Positions 16,883 to 26,596 are shown, counted from the stretch's first letter. The stretch is DNA of 64,000 nucleotides from CAWHMS01 sp963830495 (GCA_963830495.1 CAWHMS010000002.1:186001-250000); one strand, 5' to 3'. A program made the numbers and translations. Notes: generated by a model from the sequence alone, not told the origin.

Positions 16883-18070
16883 ATGGCACACGGACAGTCA
16901 CCGTGGAAGAACGCTGCGTGGGGGTTCGTTGCGTTGACCATGGCCGCCGTGATGCTGGGGAGCGCCCCCTCCACTGGCGCACAAACCGGGTCCTCCGCAC
17001 CCGACGGGGCTCGGGAGTCCGTCGCCCGCGACCGAGTGCCTATGCAGGTGTACTTCGGCACGACCCACGCACACACCGGGGCCGACAACGACCATGGCCG
17101 CGACAACTCACATGCGCGCGACATCTTCGAGACCGCGAGGGCCTACGACTTCGACTTCCTGCTGCTCACCGAGCACTCGGGATCCTCCGGACCGACGAAT
17201 CCCGTGGAGTTCTATGCCGATGCTCGAGCGCAGGCAGCCGCGACGACCCAGGACGACGCGTTCGTCGGCCTGGCCGGCTACGAGTACTCGGACAACAGCC
17301 GCGACGACGGCCGCGGTCACCTGACCGTCTACGGCACGGACGACTTCGTCAACGCGATGGCGCCGGGGATGAACTTCGAGAACTTCTACGACTACCTGGT
17401 GCGGCAGTCCACACAACACACGGTGTTCGCGGGCTTCAACCATCCCCGTGCCGCCGGTCACGCCGCCTCGGCACGTAGCTACCTCGACGAGGACCGTCGG
17501 CCGATCGTGCCTCTCTCGGAAGCCATCAATGGCGTCGTCGACGGTGACAGCTCCGACAGGCGCAACTACCAGTCATTCGTGTCGCACCTCGACCGTGGGT
17601 GGCGGGTCGCGCCCACGTGTGGTCTGGACGGCCACGGGAGGTGGCTGCTCAAGCAGGGAGAGAGCGACACGCTGCGACCATGCCGGGCTGGGGTACTCGC
17701 CCCGCGTCTCACCACCGACGAGGTCATCCGCGCGATCATGGCTCGTCGGGTCTACGCGAGTGCGGACCTCAACCTGCGAGCGAGGTACACCGCCAACGAG
17801 AAGTGGATGGGCGCGAACCTCGGCACGCCGGCCCGGGTGAGTCTGAACATCTGGATGGCCGACCCCGACATCTTGCAGGCACGCGACAAGGTCACCCGGA
17901 TCCAGGTCATCGGCCGAGACGGCAAGGTGGTGGCCTCACGCGCCTTCGACGCCCACCAGGTCCGCTGGCAGCCGACCGTCGACCGCGGCCGGAACAGCTA
18001 CCTCTTCGTCCGCGTCTTCACCGGCGAGCGGCAGCTCACCGCAGTCCTCGCCCCGGTGTGGTTCCGGTAG
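16883..18070 (+). CDS. Secreted PHP-domain metallohydrolase (CehA/McbA-like)
   Basis: A 395-residue exported protein. Residues 1-36 form a signal peptide (AWGFVALTMAAVMLGSAPS, cleavage after the following Ala-rich stretch). The mature protein starts with MQVYFGTTHAHTG, the His62-x-His64 metal motif of PHP phosphoesterases, followed by FDFLLLTEHSG, LAGYEYSDNS, VFAGFNHPRAAGH and TCGLDGHGRW, which carry further metal ligands. Relatives of the CehA/McbA type hydrolyse esters or phosphoesters outside the cell. The C-terminal 100 residues form a beta-rich accessory domain. It is monocistronic, with the repeat-rich gap upstream. Confidence 0.8.
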   Translation: MAHGQSPWKNAAWGFVALTMAAVMLGSAPSTGAQTGSSAPDGARESVARDRVPMQVYFGTTHAHTGADNDHGRDNSHARDIFETARAYDFDFLLLTEHSGSSGPTNPVEFYADARAQAAATTQDDAFVGLAGYEYSDNSRDDGRGHLTVYGTDDFVNAMAPGMNFENFYDYLVRQSTQHTVFAGFNHPRAAGHAASARSYLDEDRRPIVPLSEAINGVVDGDSSDRRNYQSFVSHLDRGWRVAPTCGLDGHGRWLLKQGESDTLRPCRAGVLAPRLTTDEVIRAIMARRVYASADLNLRARYTANEKWMGANLGTPARVSLNIWMADPDILQARDKVTRIQVIGRDGKVVASRAFDAHQVRWQPTVDRGRNSYLFVRVFTGERQLTAVLAPVWFR

Positions 18071-18085
18071 CCGGCAGCGATCCGG

Positions 18086-19217
18086 TTACGGCGCGCCGAG
18101 GAAGCGCGCGAAGCCCGGATGGCGTTCATCGGCAACCCGCCCGAAGTCGCCGCCGATGGACAGCGAGTCGCTAGCCGCAGTGATCGTCCAGACTCCGAAG
18201 TTGATGTTGGTCGTGCCTGGGTTCCAGGTCGTTGGCGAGCCGTCGCCTGGGTGGAACGACGCCAAGGTGTGTCGCTCGAGCTTGGCTTCCGGCAGGCCCG
18301 AGAAGTGGCCGCCGATGTAGACCTCGTCGTCGGTCGCCTCGATCGCCTGGACGTCGCCGGAGGTGCGCACCCGATAGGCCGGAGCGTTACTCACGGCGGG
18401 GTCGTAGGCCCAGGTGCGGTTGTTCGTCGTACTGAAGAAGACACGGCCGTCATCCGGCACGGGGTCGAGCGCGATCACGACGCCACCGTCAGTGGGCGCG
18501 AAGGCGGTCGCGACACCGGCACTGGTGAGTTCGGCGATGCCTGGACGCGCCTCACCGGCCATCGTGGTGAAGGGGCCACCGGCGTACACCTTGTGTCCAC
18601 CTTGTCCGTCGAGTGCTACGCCGACTGCGCGCACGGTGTTGTTCGGGCGGGGCGCGAAGTTGGTGTCCACGACGCCTGTGGTCTGGTTGACGGCGGCGAG
18701 CCGGTTGATGTCCTTCCCGCCGATGCGCGAGAAGCTGCCGCCCACGTAGAGCCGGTTGGACGTGGTGGCAAGGGCTCGCACCAGGTTGCTCTTCGTCGCC
18801 GTCTTCCAACCCGTCAGGAGTTCCCCGTTCACGGGCTCGACAGCCGCCAGCCGGCCGTGCGCGACGCCGCCGACCGGGGTGAAGCCACCACCGAGGAAGA
18901 CCTTGGTGCCGTCGTCGGAGAGGGCGAGGGCGTAGACGATGCCGTCGGTGGACGGGTTGAAGGTCCGGGTCGACGGAGCCGTCAGCGAGGATCGCAGCGA
19001 CGTTCGCGCGCGGCAGGCCACCCACGGTCGTGAAGTTGCCGCCGATGATGGTGCGGTCATCGACCTGGAGGGAGGCATAGACGACCCCCACCACCTCGGC
19101 GGTGTTGTCCTGCGGATCTGAGCCGGTGCTCGCCATCGCACCCGGCGCGACGACGAGGGCAACCGCCACAGCGATAGCCGACAAGGCACCGATGATCAGG
19201 CGATGAAGCGCAAACAT
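18086..19217 (-). pseudogene. Secreted delta-60/WD-like beta-propeller protein, frameshifted
   Basis: Two overlapping frames together encode one protein of about 376 residues. The first (from ATG at 19217) has a signal peptide (LIIGALSAIAVAVALVVAPG) and propeller strands RTIIGGNFTTVGGLPRANVA; it continues in another frame from FNPSTDGIVYALALSDDG through repeated blades (KVFLGGGFTPVGGVAHGRLA, RLYVGGSFSRIGG, EVYIGGHFSGLPE). The join needs loss of one G in the run at 18965-18966, where GTCGACCCGG would otherwise read on as VDP-TFNP. Either a recent inactivating insertion or a sequencing error explains this. The repeated GG.F..(I/V)GG pattern is typical of secreted delta-60-type propellers of unknown function. 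Confidence 0.8.
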
Positions 19218-19348
19218 AGAGGACTCCCATAGACGGAAACGGCGGGGCGGCGCTACGAGAGTCTAGGAGCGAAGAAGCACCGAAATAGGCCGAACAAGAA
19301 TCATTAACGCACCGTAGATCCGCTCTCACGATGGGTGACGGCGTGGCC

Positions 19349-20668
19349 TCATGTGGCGCTGCCCGGGGATGCCCCCGTCGGTGGGATGTTCTGGTTCAGG
19401 TGAAAGAGGTTGTCGGGGTCGTAGTCGTCCTTGAGTGCGGTGAGCCGGGCCAGCTTCTCGGGCGGGTACGCGCGTCGTACGCCGGCCATGCCGTCGTCCC
19501 CGAGGACGTTGACGTAGGCGCCGCTCGCGAACAGCTCCAGGCGGGCCGCACTCGCCCGTGCCGTTGCCATCCGCGTCTGGTCTTCGGCCGGATCGGTCCA
19601 GCGCGCTGCGCCGACGTACTCGAATGCGGTGCTCCGCTGGCTGAACGCCGTGGCCTCGTCGGGCACGTCGGCGATCGCCCCGCCGTACGCCTGCAGGCTG
19701 GCTGCGACCGAGGGGTCGTGCATCAGAAGCGCCTCGATGGCGGCATCGGGCAGCTCGCGGAAGTAATGGCCCTTCCAGTACCGGCGTTGCGCATGACCCT
19801 CGATGGTGTCCTCGCGTCGCTGGAGCTCGAGATAGGACAGCTCCACCACCCGCTGATCGCGCGGCCGCCCGAGCGACTCGAGCGCTCGCGCGTGTTCGCG
19901 GCCCAACCTCGGATCGCCCACCCACACGAAGCCGAGGGTCACGATGCCGCCGAGCACGGTCGCGGCGTACGTCGCACTCCGCGGCGCCGTTGCGCTCAGG
20001 TCCCGCCACCGGGCGACCGCGGGCGCCGCGCTCTCGGCGGCGAAGTCGAGCTCGACGCTCAGCGCCTCGGTGCCGACGGGGTGCAGCCGGAACTCGAACT
20101 CGACGACCACCCCGAAGTTTCCACCGCCGCCGCGCAACCCCCAGTACAGCTCAGGGTTCTCCTCGGCCGACGCGCGTACGAGGTCACCCGCCGCAGTCAC
20201 CAGCTCGAACGACACCACGTTGTCGCAGGAAAGCGCGTGCTCACGAGCCAGCCAGCCCATCCCGCCACCGAGGGTCAGCCCACCGACTCCGGTGTGTGAC
20301 ACGTTGCCGGCCGTCGTGGCCAGCCCGTAGGGCTGGGTGGCCGAGTCGAGCGCGCCCAGCAGAGCACCGCCCTGCACCCAAGCCCGCCGCCGCTCGGCAT
20401 CGACCCGGACCCGGCCCATCGGCGTCAGGTCGATCATCAGCCCGCCGTCGGGGACCGCGTGCCCGACGACACTGTGGCCGCCGCAGCGGACTCCGATCTC
20501 GAGTCCCTGCCGTTCGGCGAGTGCGATCGCAGCCGCGACATCGCTAGCGTCGGCGCACTGGACGACCATCCGCGGTCGTCGAACGACCATCGCATTCCAG
20601 ACGCTGCACGCCTCGTCGAACGCCGTGTCACCCGGGCGCAGGATCCGGGCAGCTGGAATCGTGGTCAT
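19349..20668 (-). CDS. Berberine-bridge-type FAD-binding oxidoreductase
   Basis: A 439-residue flavoenzyme. ATG at 20668 is preceded by GGGAGA. The PP-loop region is EIGVRCGGHSVVGHAVPDGG with His65 as the likely covalent FAD attachment site, followed by GNVSHTGVGGLTLGGGMGWL and GLRGGGGNFGVVVEFEF. The C-terminal BBE motif YDPDNLFHLNQNIPP is complete. Such enzymes oxidise sugars, alkaloid-like or other small hydroxylated substrates with oxygen as acceptor; the substrate cannot be assigned. It is divergent from the P450 gene 163 bases away, so the two could share regulation, but no common operator is evident. Confidence 0.88.
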   Translation of the reverse strand: MTTIPAARILRPGDTAFDEACSVWNAMVVRRPRMVVQCADASDVAAAIALAERQGLEIGVRCGGHSVVGHAVPDGGLMIDLTPMGRVRVDAERRRAWVQGGALLGALDSATQPYGLATTAGNVSHTGVGGLTLGGGMGWLAREHALSCDNVVSFELVTAAGDLVRASAEENPELYWGLRGGGGNFGVVVEFEFRLHPVGTEALSVELDFAAESAAPAVARWRDLSATAPRSATYAATVLGGIVTLGFVWVGDPRLGREHARALESLGRPRDQRVVELSYLELQRREDTIEGHAQRRYWKGHYFRELPDAAIEALLMHDPSVAASLQAYGGAIADVPDEATAFSQRSTAFEYVGAARWTDPAEDQTRMATARASAARLELFASGAYVNVLGDDGMAGVRRAYPPEKLARLTALKDDYDPDNLFHLNQNIPPTGASPGSAT

Positions 20669-20831
20669 CGACGTCTCCCGGTGATCGAGCTGGTCATGTG
20701 CTTCCTCCCAGGCGATAGATCCTGGCCAGTCTGACCGGTCGCTTCCCATGAACTCATCGCGGTCGCCACCGCGATCGCTCGGCCGCGCCTGAGGTCCGGC
20801 GACCCGCAGGCTCTCGTCGTACGGTGGCTGC

Positions 20832-22145
20832 GTGCCGACGTTGGATGACCTGCCGTCTGTGCCCGGCGCGCCGGTGGTAGGGAACGCGCTGCAGTTCCGG
20901 CGGGATCGGCTCGGCTTCCTGCGCGACAGTGCTGAGTACGGCGACGCGGTGCGCTTCCGGATCGGTCCGGTCGACGCCGTACTCATGTCCCACCCGGACG
21001 CAGTACGCGACCTGCTGGCGGCGCGGCAGCGCGACTTCCGCAAGGGACCCGTGCTGCAGCGTGCGCGCGCTGTCCTCGGCGAGGGGCTCCTGACGAGTGA
21101 GGGCGACGTGCATCGGCACGACCGTCGGCTGCTCCAGGCCGCGTTTCACCCCCGCCGGGTGCGGCAGTACGCCGACGAGATGCGTCGGGTCGCTCGAGCG
21201 ATGGTGCGCGAGTGGGAGCCGGGCATGCCGATCGACGTGCATGCCGAGACCGTGCGTACGACGTTGACCGTCGCGGGCCGGACGCTCTTCGGTTCGCAAC
21301 TCGACAAAGACGTCGACGCGGTCTCCGGGGCGTTGCATGACGTGCTGTCGGCGTACGGCGTGATGATGCTGCCGCTCGGACGTCACCTTCTGCGCCTGCC
21401 ACCCACCCGGCAGAGGCTCACTCGCGGGATGGCGACACTCGGGCAGCTGACCGATCGAGTCATCGCGCACCGACCCGAGTCGGATGGTGGGCAGCCCGGC
21501 AGCATCCTGGCGCTGCTCGCGACCGAGAACGACGCTGACAAGGTGCGCAACCAGGTGCTGACGCTGCTGCTCGCCGGTCACGAGACCACGGCGAATGCGC
21601 TCGCCTTCGCCTGCCACCTCCTGGCCGCCGATGACCTGGTGCAGGACGTCGTCGCCCAGGAGGTCCTGTCGGTCTGCGGCGTAGGCGGCGAGGCAACCGT
21701 CGACGACCTGGAGCGGTTGCCCAGCGTGCGGGCCGCCATCGCCGAGGCGCTGCGGCTATACCCGCCGTCGTGGGCGATGGGACGTGAGTCGGTTCGGCCG
21801 ACCGAGGTGGCAGGAGTCCGGCTGCCGGCCGGAGCGGTGGTGATCGTCTCGCAGTGGGTCGTCCATCGAGACGCGCGGTGGTGGCCCGAGCCGGAGCACT
21901 TCGACCCGCGACGCTTCCTCGACGGGGACGCAGGGAGGACCCGGACGGCGTACTTCCCGTTCGGCGGTGGGAGTCGGCAGTGCATCGGGGAGGGCTTCGC
22001 CTGGACTGAGGGCGTGCTCACCCTGGCGGCGATCCTCGCCAGCTGGCGACTGCGGCCGGCGCATGGCCGCGCGCTCACCCTCGAGCCGTTGTTGACGTTG
22101 CGTCCCCGGGACGGGGTGTGGGTGGTCCCCGAGGTACGGCGCTAG
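20832..22145 (+). CDS. Cytochrome P450
   Basis: A 437-residue P450, GTG start. All landmark motifs are intact: I-helix LLLAGHETTANAL for oxygen activation, K-helix ExxR in AEALRLYPP, the PERF-like region EHFDPRRFLD and the haem loop FPFGGGSRQCIGEGFA with Cys384 as axial ligand. The overall form (VPGAPVVGNALQFRRD, ExxR-LYPPSW) resembles the CYP4/CYP102-like soluble bacterial group that acts on fatty acids or terpenoid/hydrophobic substrates. No ferredoxin partner gene is adjacent. Confidence 0.92.
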   Translation: MPTLDDLPSVPGAPVVGNALQFRRDRLGFLRDSAEYGDAVRFRIGPVDAVLMSHPDAVRDLLAARQRDFRKGPVLQRARAVLGEGLLTSEGDVHRHDRRLLQAAFHPRRVRQYADEMRRVARAMVREWEPGMPIDVHAETVRTTLTVAGRTLFGSQLDKDVDAVSGALHDVLSAYGVMMLPLGRHLLRLPPTRQRLTRGMATLGQLTDRVIAHRPESDGGQPGSILALLATENDADKVRNQVLTLLLAGHETTANALAFACHLLAADDLVQDVVAQEVLSVCGVGGEATVDDLERLPSVRAAIAEALRLYPPSWAMGRESVRPTEVAGVRLPAGAVVIVSQWVVHRDARWWPEPEHFDPRRFLDGDAGRTRTAYFPFGGGSRQCIGEGFAWTEGVLTLAAILASWRLRPAHGRALTLEPLLTLRPRDGVWVVPEVRR

Positions 22146-22254
22146 GCCCTTATCCGTTCGGTCACCCCGGTGGTGGTTACCGCCGGGCGCGATCGGGTAT
22201 CGGATGACTGATCAGCACCCGCATGGTGTTTAGCGCTATCCAGGAGGCGAACCC

Positions 22255-23709
22255 ATGGCTAACGAGTCAACGGACGAGCGAACTGAGCAAGTCGGCGTGC
22301 TGGCCGACCTCGACAAGCAAGGGACGACCTCCTTCTATTGGTATCTGGCGCTGCTGTCGTGCGTGGGTGGGTTCCTGTTCGGATACGACACCGCCGTCAT
22401 CGGCTCGGTCCTGGACTTCATCCCGTATGAGCTGACGGACTTCCAAACCGGCTACCTGGTAGCGGGCGCCTCCATCGGGGCCGCTGTGGGTGCTCTCGCT
22501 GCGGGCCCCCTCACTGATCGTTTCGGGAGGAAGTCGCTCCTCATCGTCGATGCCGGGATCTTCGCCGTCGGCGCGGCGCTCTCCGCATTCGCCGGCGGCA
22601 CGACTATGTTGCTCGTCGCGCGGACGCTCATCGGGCTCGCCGTGGGTGCCGACTCGGCGATCGCGACGGCGTACATCGCGGAGTTCGCGCCGAGCAAGAA
22701 GCGCGGTGCCCTGATGATCATGCAGCAGTGGATGATCACCGTCGGGATCCTGGCGTCGTACCTCGTCGCCATCCTGGTCTTCAAGCTGTGGCCGGAGTCG
22801 GCAACGGGAGTCGACTGGAGGATCATCCTGGGCGTCGGCGCGCTGCCTGCCCTGCTGGCACTCGCGCTGCGGACCCGGATGCCGGAGTCTCCCCGGTGGC
22901 TGATGCTCAAGGGGCGGTACGACGACACCCGGGAGGCGCTCGACACCCTCGGGATGGACGCCTCGACGAAGGACATCGAGGAGACCGCGGGGGAGCTCAA
23001 GAAGACCCAGCGCGAGCAGGCGGAGAAGACGTCGTGGACGCCTGGTGTCCGGCGTGCCCTCTGGGTTGTCGGTGGCTTCTTCGTGTTCCAGCAGATCACC
23101 GGCATCAACATCCCGTTCTACTACGGCCCGCAGTTGATGGGCGAGTACCTCCAGTCCGGACGGTCTGCCGTCGATGCAGCGATCGCCGGGATCGAGGCCG
23201 CAGCCATACTCGGGGTCGTCAACGTGGTCGCCACCTACTTCGCCTTCCGTTACATCGACAAGATCGGCAGACGGAAGCTCGCGATCGGGGGCTTCCTGGG
23301 CATGGCGGTGTTCATGGTCGTGGCGGCGTGGGGCGTCGCGAACCTAACGGGCGTGCCTCGCGTGTGGGTCATCATGATCGGCTTCTCCTGTTTCATCGCC
23401 TCCTTCGCCATCGGGGTTGGCGGCACCGGATGGCTCATCCAAGGGGAGGTCTTCCCGACAGCGGTGCGCGGTCGAGCGGCAGCGATGTGCGCGAGTGTCA
23501 ACTGGCTGGCCAACTTCGTGATCGTCCAGTGGTTCCCGACGCTGAACACCGAATTCGGACTTGCCTGGGTCATGATGCTGCTGGCGACCCTGGCCGTCCT
23601 GGCCGTCTTCTTCGTGGCCGCCTTCCTCCCGGAGACGAAGGGTGTCTCGCTGGAGGAGGTCAACGAGATCTTCGAGCGGAAGGCGTCCGGGGGTTCACGA
23701 GGCGGGTGA
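22255..23709 (+). CDS. Sugar porter family MFS transporter
   Basis: A 484-residue membrane protein with 12 predicted helices, a proton-coupled or facilitated sugar importer by family. Motifs: GGFLFGYDTAVIG in helix 1, GPLTDRFGRKSLL (loop 2-3 signature), RMPESPRWLMLKGR after helix 6, QQITGINIPFYYGP in helix 7, RYIDKIGRRKLAI, and the C-terminal FLPETKGVSLEEV. All are standard for sugar porters (GalP/XylE/IolT type). AGGAGG lies just before the ATG. Specificity (hexose, pentose or inositol) cannot be resolved from sequence, and no catabolic gene is adjacent. Confidence 0.92.
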   Translation: MANESTDERTEQVGVLADLDKQGTTSFYWYLALLSCVGGFLFGYDTAVIGSVLDFIPYELTDFQTGYLVAGASIGAAVGALAAGPLTDRFGRKSLLIVDAGIFAVGAALSAFAGGTTMLLVARTLIGLAVGADSAIATAYIAEFAPSKKRGALMIMQQWMITVGILASYLVAILVFKLWPESATGVDWRIILGVGALPALLALALRTRMPESPRWLMLKGRYDDTREALDTLGMDASTKDIEETAGELKKTQREQAEKTSWTPGVRRALWVVGGFFVFQQITGINIPFYYGPQLMGEYLQSGRSAVDAAIAGIEAAAILGVVNVVATYFAFRYIDKIGRRKLAIGGFLGMAVFMVVAAWGVANLTGVPRVWVIMIGFSCFIASFAIGVGGTGWLIQGEVFPTAVRGRAAAMCASVNWLANFVIVQWFPTLNTEFGLAWVMMLLATLAVLAVFFVAAFLPETKGVSLEEVNEIFERKASGGSRGG

Positions 23710-23783
23710 TCCCGCATCCGCAGCGGCCACCTCGGCGCCAGCCCAGCAGATGCGCCGGACCGGAGGTGATAGCCTCGGGCACG

Positions 23784-23946
23784 TTGCACAAGCAGTTTTC
23801 CCGCACATTGTTGGTGCCCGTGGTTTCACCACGGCTCGCCTTTCGCTTCCAAGGCCCGATGTCTTGCCCGGCGCAGTGGGAACGACGTTTGCACGGCAGC
23901 AAGGCATCGACACAAGGCCGGTGCCAGCATCAAGGAGTCAAGCAGC
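23784..23946 (+). promoter_or_regulatory. Promoter and structured leader of the cold shock gene
   Basis: TTGCAC (23784-23789) and CATTGT (23806-23811) are spaced by 16 bases and form a plausible promoter, leaving a leader of about 130 bases. The leader contains a perfect hairpin CCGTGGT-TTC-ACCACGG (23818-23834) and then a pyrimidine-rich segment. Long structured leaders are typical of cold-inducible csp genes; temperature control here is inference. Confidence 0.45.
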
Positions 23947-24150
23947 ATGGCACAAGGCACAGTGAAGTGGTTCAACGGCGAGAAGGGCTTCGGCTTTATC
24001 ACCCAGGACGACGGTCAACCCGACGTGTTCGTCCACTTCTCGGCGATTCAGTCCGAGGGCTACAAGTCACTCGACGAGAACGCGAAGGTCGAGTACGACG
24101 TACGCCAGGGCGACAAGGGCCTTCAGGCCGACAACGTTCGGGTCATCTGA
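23947..24150 (+). CDS. cspA: Cold shock protein, CspA family
   Basis: A 67-residue single cold-shock domain protein that binds single-stranded RNA and DNA and acts as an RNA chaperone. The nucleic-acid-binding motifs RNP1 (KGFGFI) and RNP2 (VFVHF) are complete, in the frame MAQGTVKWFNGEKGFGFI. AAGGAG lies upstream. A long structured leader precedes it and a strong terminator follows 10 bases after the stop, so it is a single-gene transcript. Confidence 0.97.
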   Translation: MAQGTVKWFNGEKGFGFITQDDGQPDVFVHFSAIQSEGYKSLDENAKVEYDVRQGDKGLQADNVRVI

Positions 24151-24160
24151 CCTCAAGCCA

Positions 24161-24206
24161 ACGTGGGCCGTCGACAATCCGTTGTCGACGGCCCACGTCG
24201 CTTTTC
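24161..24206. terminator. Rho-independent terminator after cspA
   Basis: A perfect 17-bp stem (24161-24177 with 24182-24198; arms begin ACGTGGGCCGTCGACAA) with a four-base loop is followed by CGCTTTTCC on the plus strand. It sits between convergent cspA and the desaturase gene and may work for both. Confidence 0.92.
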
Positions 24207-24207
24207 C

Positions 24208-25404
24208 TCAGGCAGCCGTCGCTTCGGCCGCCACAGGCGACGACGCCGCACGCCGGCCGAGCATCCGCTGAGGCAGAGCCACGAGAGCACCTGTCGCGTC
24301 GGCGGCCTTCTTCCCGACGAAATCGTTGGGCAACGACAGCCGGATGACCTTCTTCCAGGCTGAGGCGACCTGCTTCGGCAGCGGCCCGGTGGTGTAGGTG
24401 AGGCGGTAGCGCTGGAAGAGTGCCTCGATCTGCGGGGCGATCTCCTGGTACCGGTTGCTCGGTAGGTCGGGGAAGAGGTGGTGCTCGATCTGGTAGGACA
24501 AGTTGCCGGTCATGATGTGCATGAGCCGGCCGCCACTGATGTTGGCCGCACCGAGCATCTGCCTCAGGTACCACTCACCTCGGGTCTCGCCAACGATCGA
24601 CTTCCGCTCGAAGGTCTCGACGCCTTCCGGGAAGTGGCCGCACATGATGACCGAGTGGGTCCATAGGTTGCGGACGAGGTTGGCGGTCATGTTCGCGGTC
24701 AGGGTGTGCAGCGCCGACGGCCCGGACAGCAGCGGGTGAACGATGTAGTCCTTGGTGATCTGTCCACGGATCTTGCGCAGGGTCTGTCGCCCACGCTGCT
24801 TGAAGTCGGGGCTCTTGGTGGTGCCCTTCTTGAGGTTCTTGCCCAGCTCGAGGTCGTACGCCGCGATGCCGTACTCGAAGAAGCAGGCATTGAGGAAGTT
24901 CCACAGCGGCTGGCCGAGGTAGATCGGGTGCCACCGCTGGTCCTCGTCGACGCGCATGATGCCGTAGCCGAGGTCGTTGTCCTTGCCGATCACGTTGGTG
25001 TAGGTGTGATGCAGCTCGTTGTGGGAGTGCTTCCACTGGTCGGCTGGCGAGGCGTTGTCCCACTCCCAGGTGGTCGAGTGGATCTTGGGGTCACGCATCC
25101 AGTCCCACTGGCCGTGCATGACGTTGTGCCCGATCTCCATGTTCTCCAGGATCTTGGCGAGCGAGAGGCCGGCCGTGCCGACGAACCACGCCGGCGGGAA
25201 CAACGAGAAGAGCAGCACCGCTCGGCTGCCGAGCTCGAGCTTGCGCTGGGTGTCGATCACCTTGCGGATGTAGGCCGCGTCTCGGGCTCCGCGGCTCGCG
25301 ACGACCTCCGCACGGATGGCGTCGAGCTCCTCGCCCAGAGCGGTGATGTCGTCGTCTGTCAGGTGCGCGATCGGGTTCTCGGACTTCTTCTGTAGAACAG
25401 TCAT
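24208..25404 (-). CDS. Acyl-CoA/acyl-lipid desaturase, DesA3-like
   Basis: A 398-residue membrane di-iron desaturase. The three histidine boxes are GHNVMHGQ (His93, His97), KHSHNELHH (His128, His132, His133) and QIEHHLFP near residue 312. The layout matches mycobacterial DesA3, which introduces a delta-9 double bond into stearoyl-CoA using electrons from a dedicated ferredoxin-type reductase; such a reductase is encoded directly upstream, 72 bases away, on the same strand. Hydrophobic segments around residues 60-90 and 220-250 anchor the protein. The reaction assigned is by family; regiospecificity is inference. Confidence 0.9.
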   Translation of the reverse strand: MTVLQKKSENPIAHLTDDDITALGEELDAIRAEVVASRGARDAAYIRKVIDTQRKLELGSRAVLLFSLFPPAWFVGTAGLSLAKILENMEIGHNVMHGQWDWMRDPKIHSTTWEWDNASPADQWKHSHNELHHTYTNVIGKDNDLGYGIMRVDEDQRWHPIYLGQPLWNFLNACFFEYGIAAYDLELGKNLKKGTTKSPDFKQRGRQTLRKIRGQITKDYIVHPLLSGPSALHTLTANMTANLVRNLWTHSVIMCGHFPEGVETFERKSIVGETRGEWYLRQMLGAANISGGRLMHIMTGNLSYQIEHHLFPDLPSNRYQEIAPQIEALFQRYRLTYTTGPLPKQVASAWKKVIRLSLPNDFVGKKAADATGALVALPQRMLGRRAASSPVAAEATAA

Positions 25405-25476
25405 GAGGCCTCCTGGGGCGGTGGTATCGGCAGGCTCGACGTGAGCCGGTCACGGGCCGTGGGCGTGCGTCGTCGG

Positions 25477-26583
25477 TCAGTGGTCGATCTCGCAGCTTCC
25501 GGCTGCGGCCGAGATGCAGGTCTGGATGGCGACCCCGTCACCCGGCACGGCGGTCGTCACGTCCCCGCTGCGCAGGTCGCGCACGGCACCTTCACGAAGT
25601 GGGAGGACGCAGCGGAAGCAGATGCCCATCCGACAGCCCGAGGGCATGAGGACGCCGGCTGCCTCGGCGGCATCGAGCAGTGGGGTGGCGCCGTCGGCTT
25701 CGATGGCATTGCCGGTCTTGGCAAACGTGATGGTGCCCCCCTCGCCGGCGACCACGGTCGCGGTGCGAAACCGCTCGACGTACAGCGGCAGGCCCCGGCT
25801 GGCGTGGTGGTCCTCCAGCGCGTCCAGCAGACCCACCGGACCACAGGCGTACGTCGTCCGCTGGCTCAGGTCGGGGACGATCGAGTCCAGATCGCCCACG
25901 TCGAGGCGCCCGTCGACGCCGCTGTGGAGCTCGACCAGGCGCAGCCGCCCCTCGGCGGCATGCCGCCGCAGCTCCGCACCGAAGATCACGTCGGCCCGCG
26001 ACAGCGCTGAATGCAGGAGCACGATGTCGGCCCGGACCGGGTCAGCGCGGGAGAAGAGATTGCGAAGCATCCCGATGACGGGCGTGATGCCGGAGCCGGC
26101 CGTGACCAGTAGGAGCTTGTCGGGCATCGGGTCGGCGAGCACGAAGTCGCCCTCGGCCTGTTCAAGGTGGACCAGCTCGCCGGCGCGGGCGTCCCGGACC
26201 AGGTGGTTGGAGACGACGCCGTCGGGGACCGCCTTGACGGTGATGCTGATGCAGCCGTCGGTTCTGAGGCAGTGGGTGAGCGAGTAGGTGCGCCAGAGGC
26301 GTACCCCGTCCACCTCGACCCCGAGCCGGACGTACTGACCGGGCAGGTGGCCGGCCCAGTCCTGGCCGGGCTTGATCACCAGCGTCGCCGAGTCGACCGT
26401 CTCGGGCTCGACCGACATGATCCGCCCTCGCAGGTCGGCACCAGAGCGCAACGGGTCGATGAGGTCGAGGTAGTCGGCCGGCAGCAGCGGAGTCGTGGCT
26501 AGCTCGGCCAGCCTCAGCAGCCGGTGTCGCAGCCGGCCCGGGGCGGGGGCGGCCGGTCTCGAGGGCGAGACGGTGGACGTCAT
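25477..26583 (-). CDS. Ferredoxin-type NAD(P)H reductase, desaturase partner (Rv3230c-like)
   Basis: A 368-residue electron-transfer protein. An N-terminal helical extension (RLRHRLLRLAELATTPLLP) leads into a FAD domain (GQYVRLGVEVDGVRLWRTYSL), an NAD(P) domain (LLLVTAGSGITPVIGML, TYACGPVGLLDAL) and a C-terminal plant-type 2Fe-2S domain with CRMGICFRC and a fourth cysteine in IQTC. This order matches the mycobacterial Rv3230c protein that feeds electrons to DesA3. ATG at 26583 has no obvious ribosome binding site, so a leaderless transcript is possible. It is the first gene of the two-gene desaturase operon and is divergent from the PucR-type regulator. Confidence 0.9.
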   Translation of the reverse strand: MTSTVSPSRPAAPAPGRLRHRLLRLAELATTPLLPADYLDLIDPLRSGADLRGRIMSVEPETVDSATLVIKPGQDWAGHLPGQYVRLGVEVDGVRLWRTYSLTHCLRTDGCISITVKAVPDGVVSNHLVRDARAGELVHLEQAEGDFVLADPMPDKLLLVTAGSGITPVIGMLRNLFSRADPVRADIVLLHSALSRADVIFGAELRRHAAEGRLRLVELHSGVDGRLDVGDLDSIVPDLSQRTTYACGPVGLLDALEDHHASRGLPLYVERFRTATVVAGEGGTITFAKTGNAIEADGATPLLDAAEAAGVLMPSGCRMGICFRCVLPLREGAVRDLRSGDVTTAVPGDGVAIQTCISAAAGSCEIDH

Positions 26584-26596
26584 ACAGCCAGTATGG

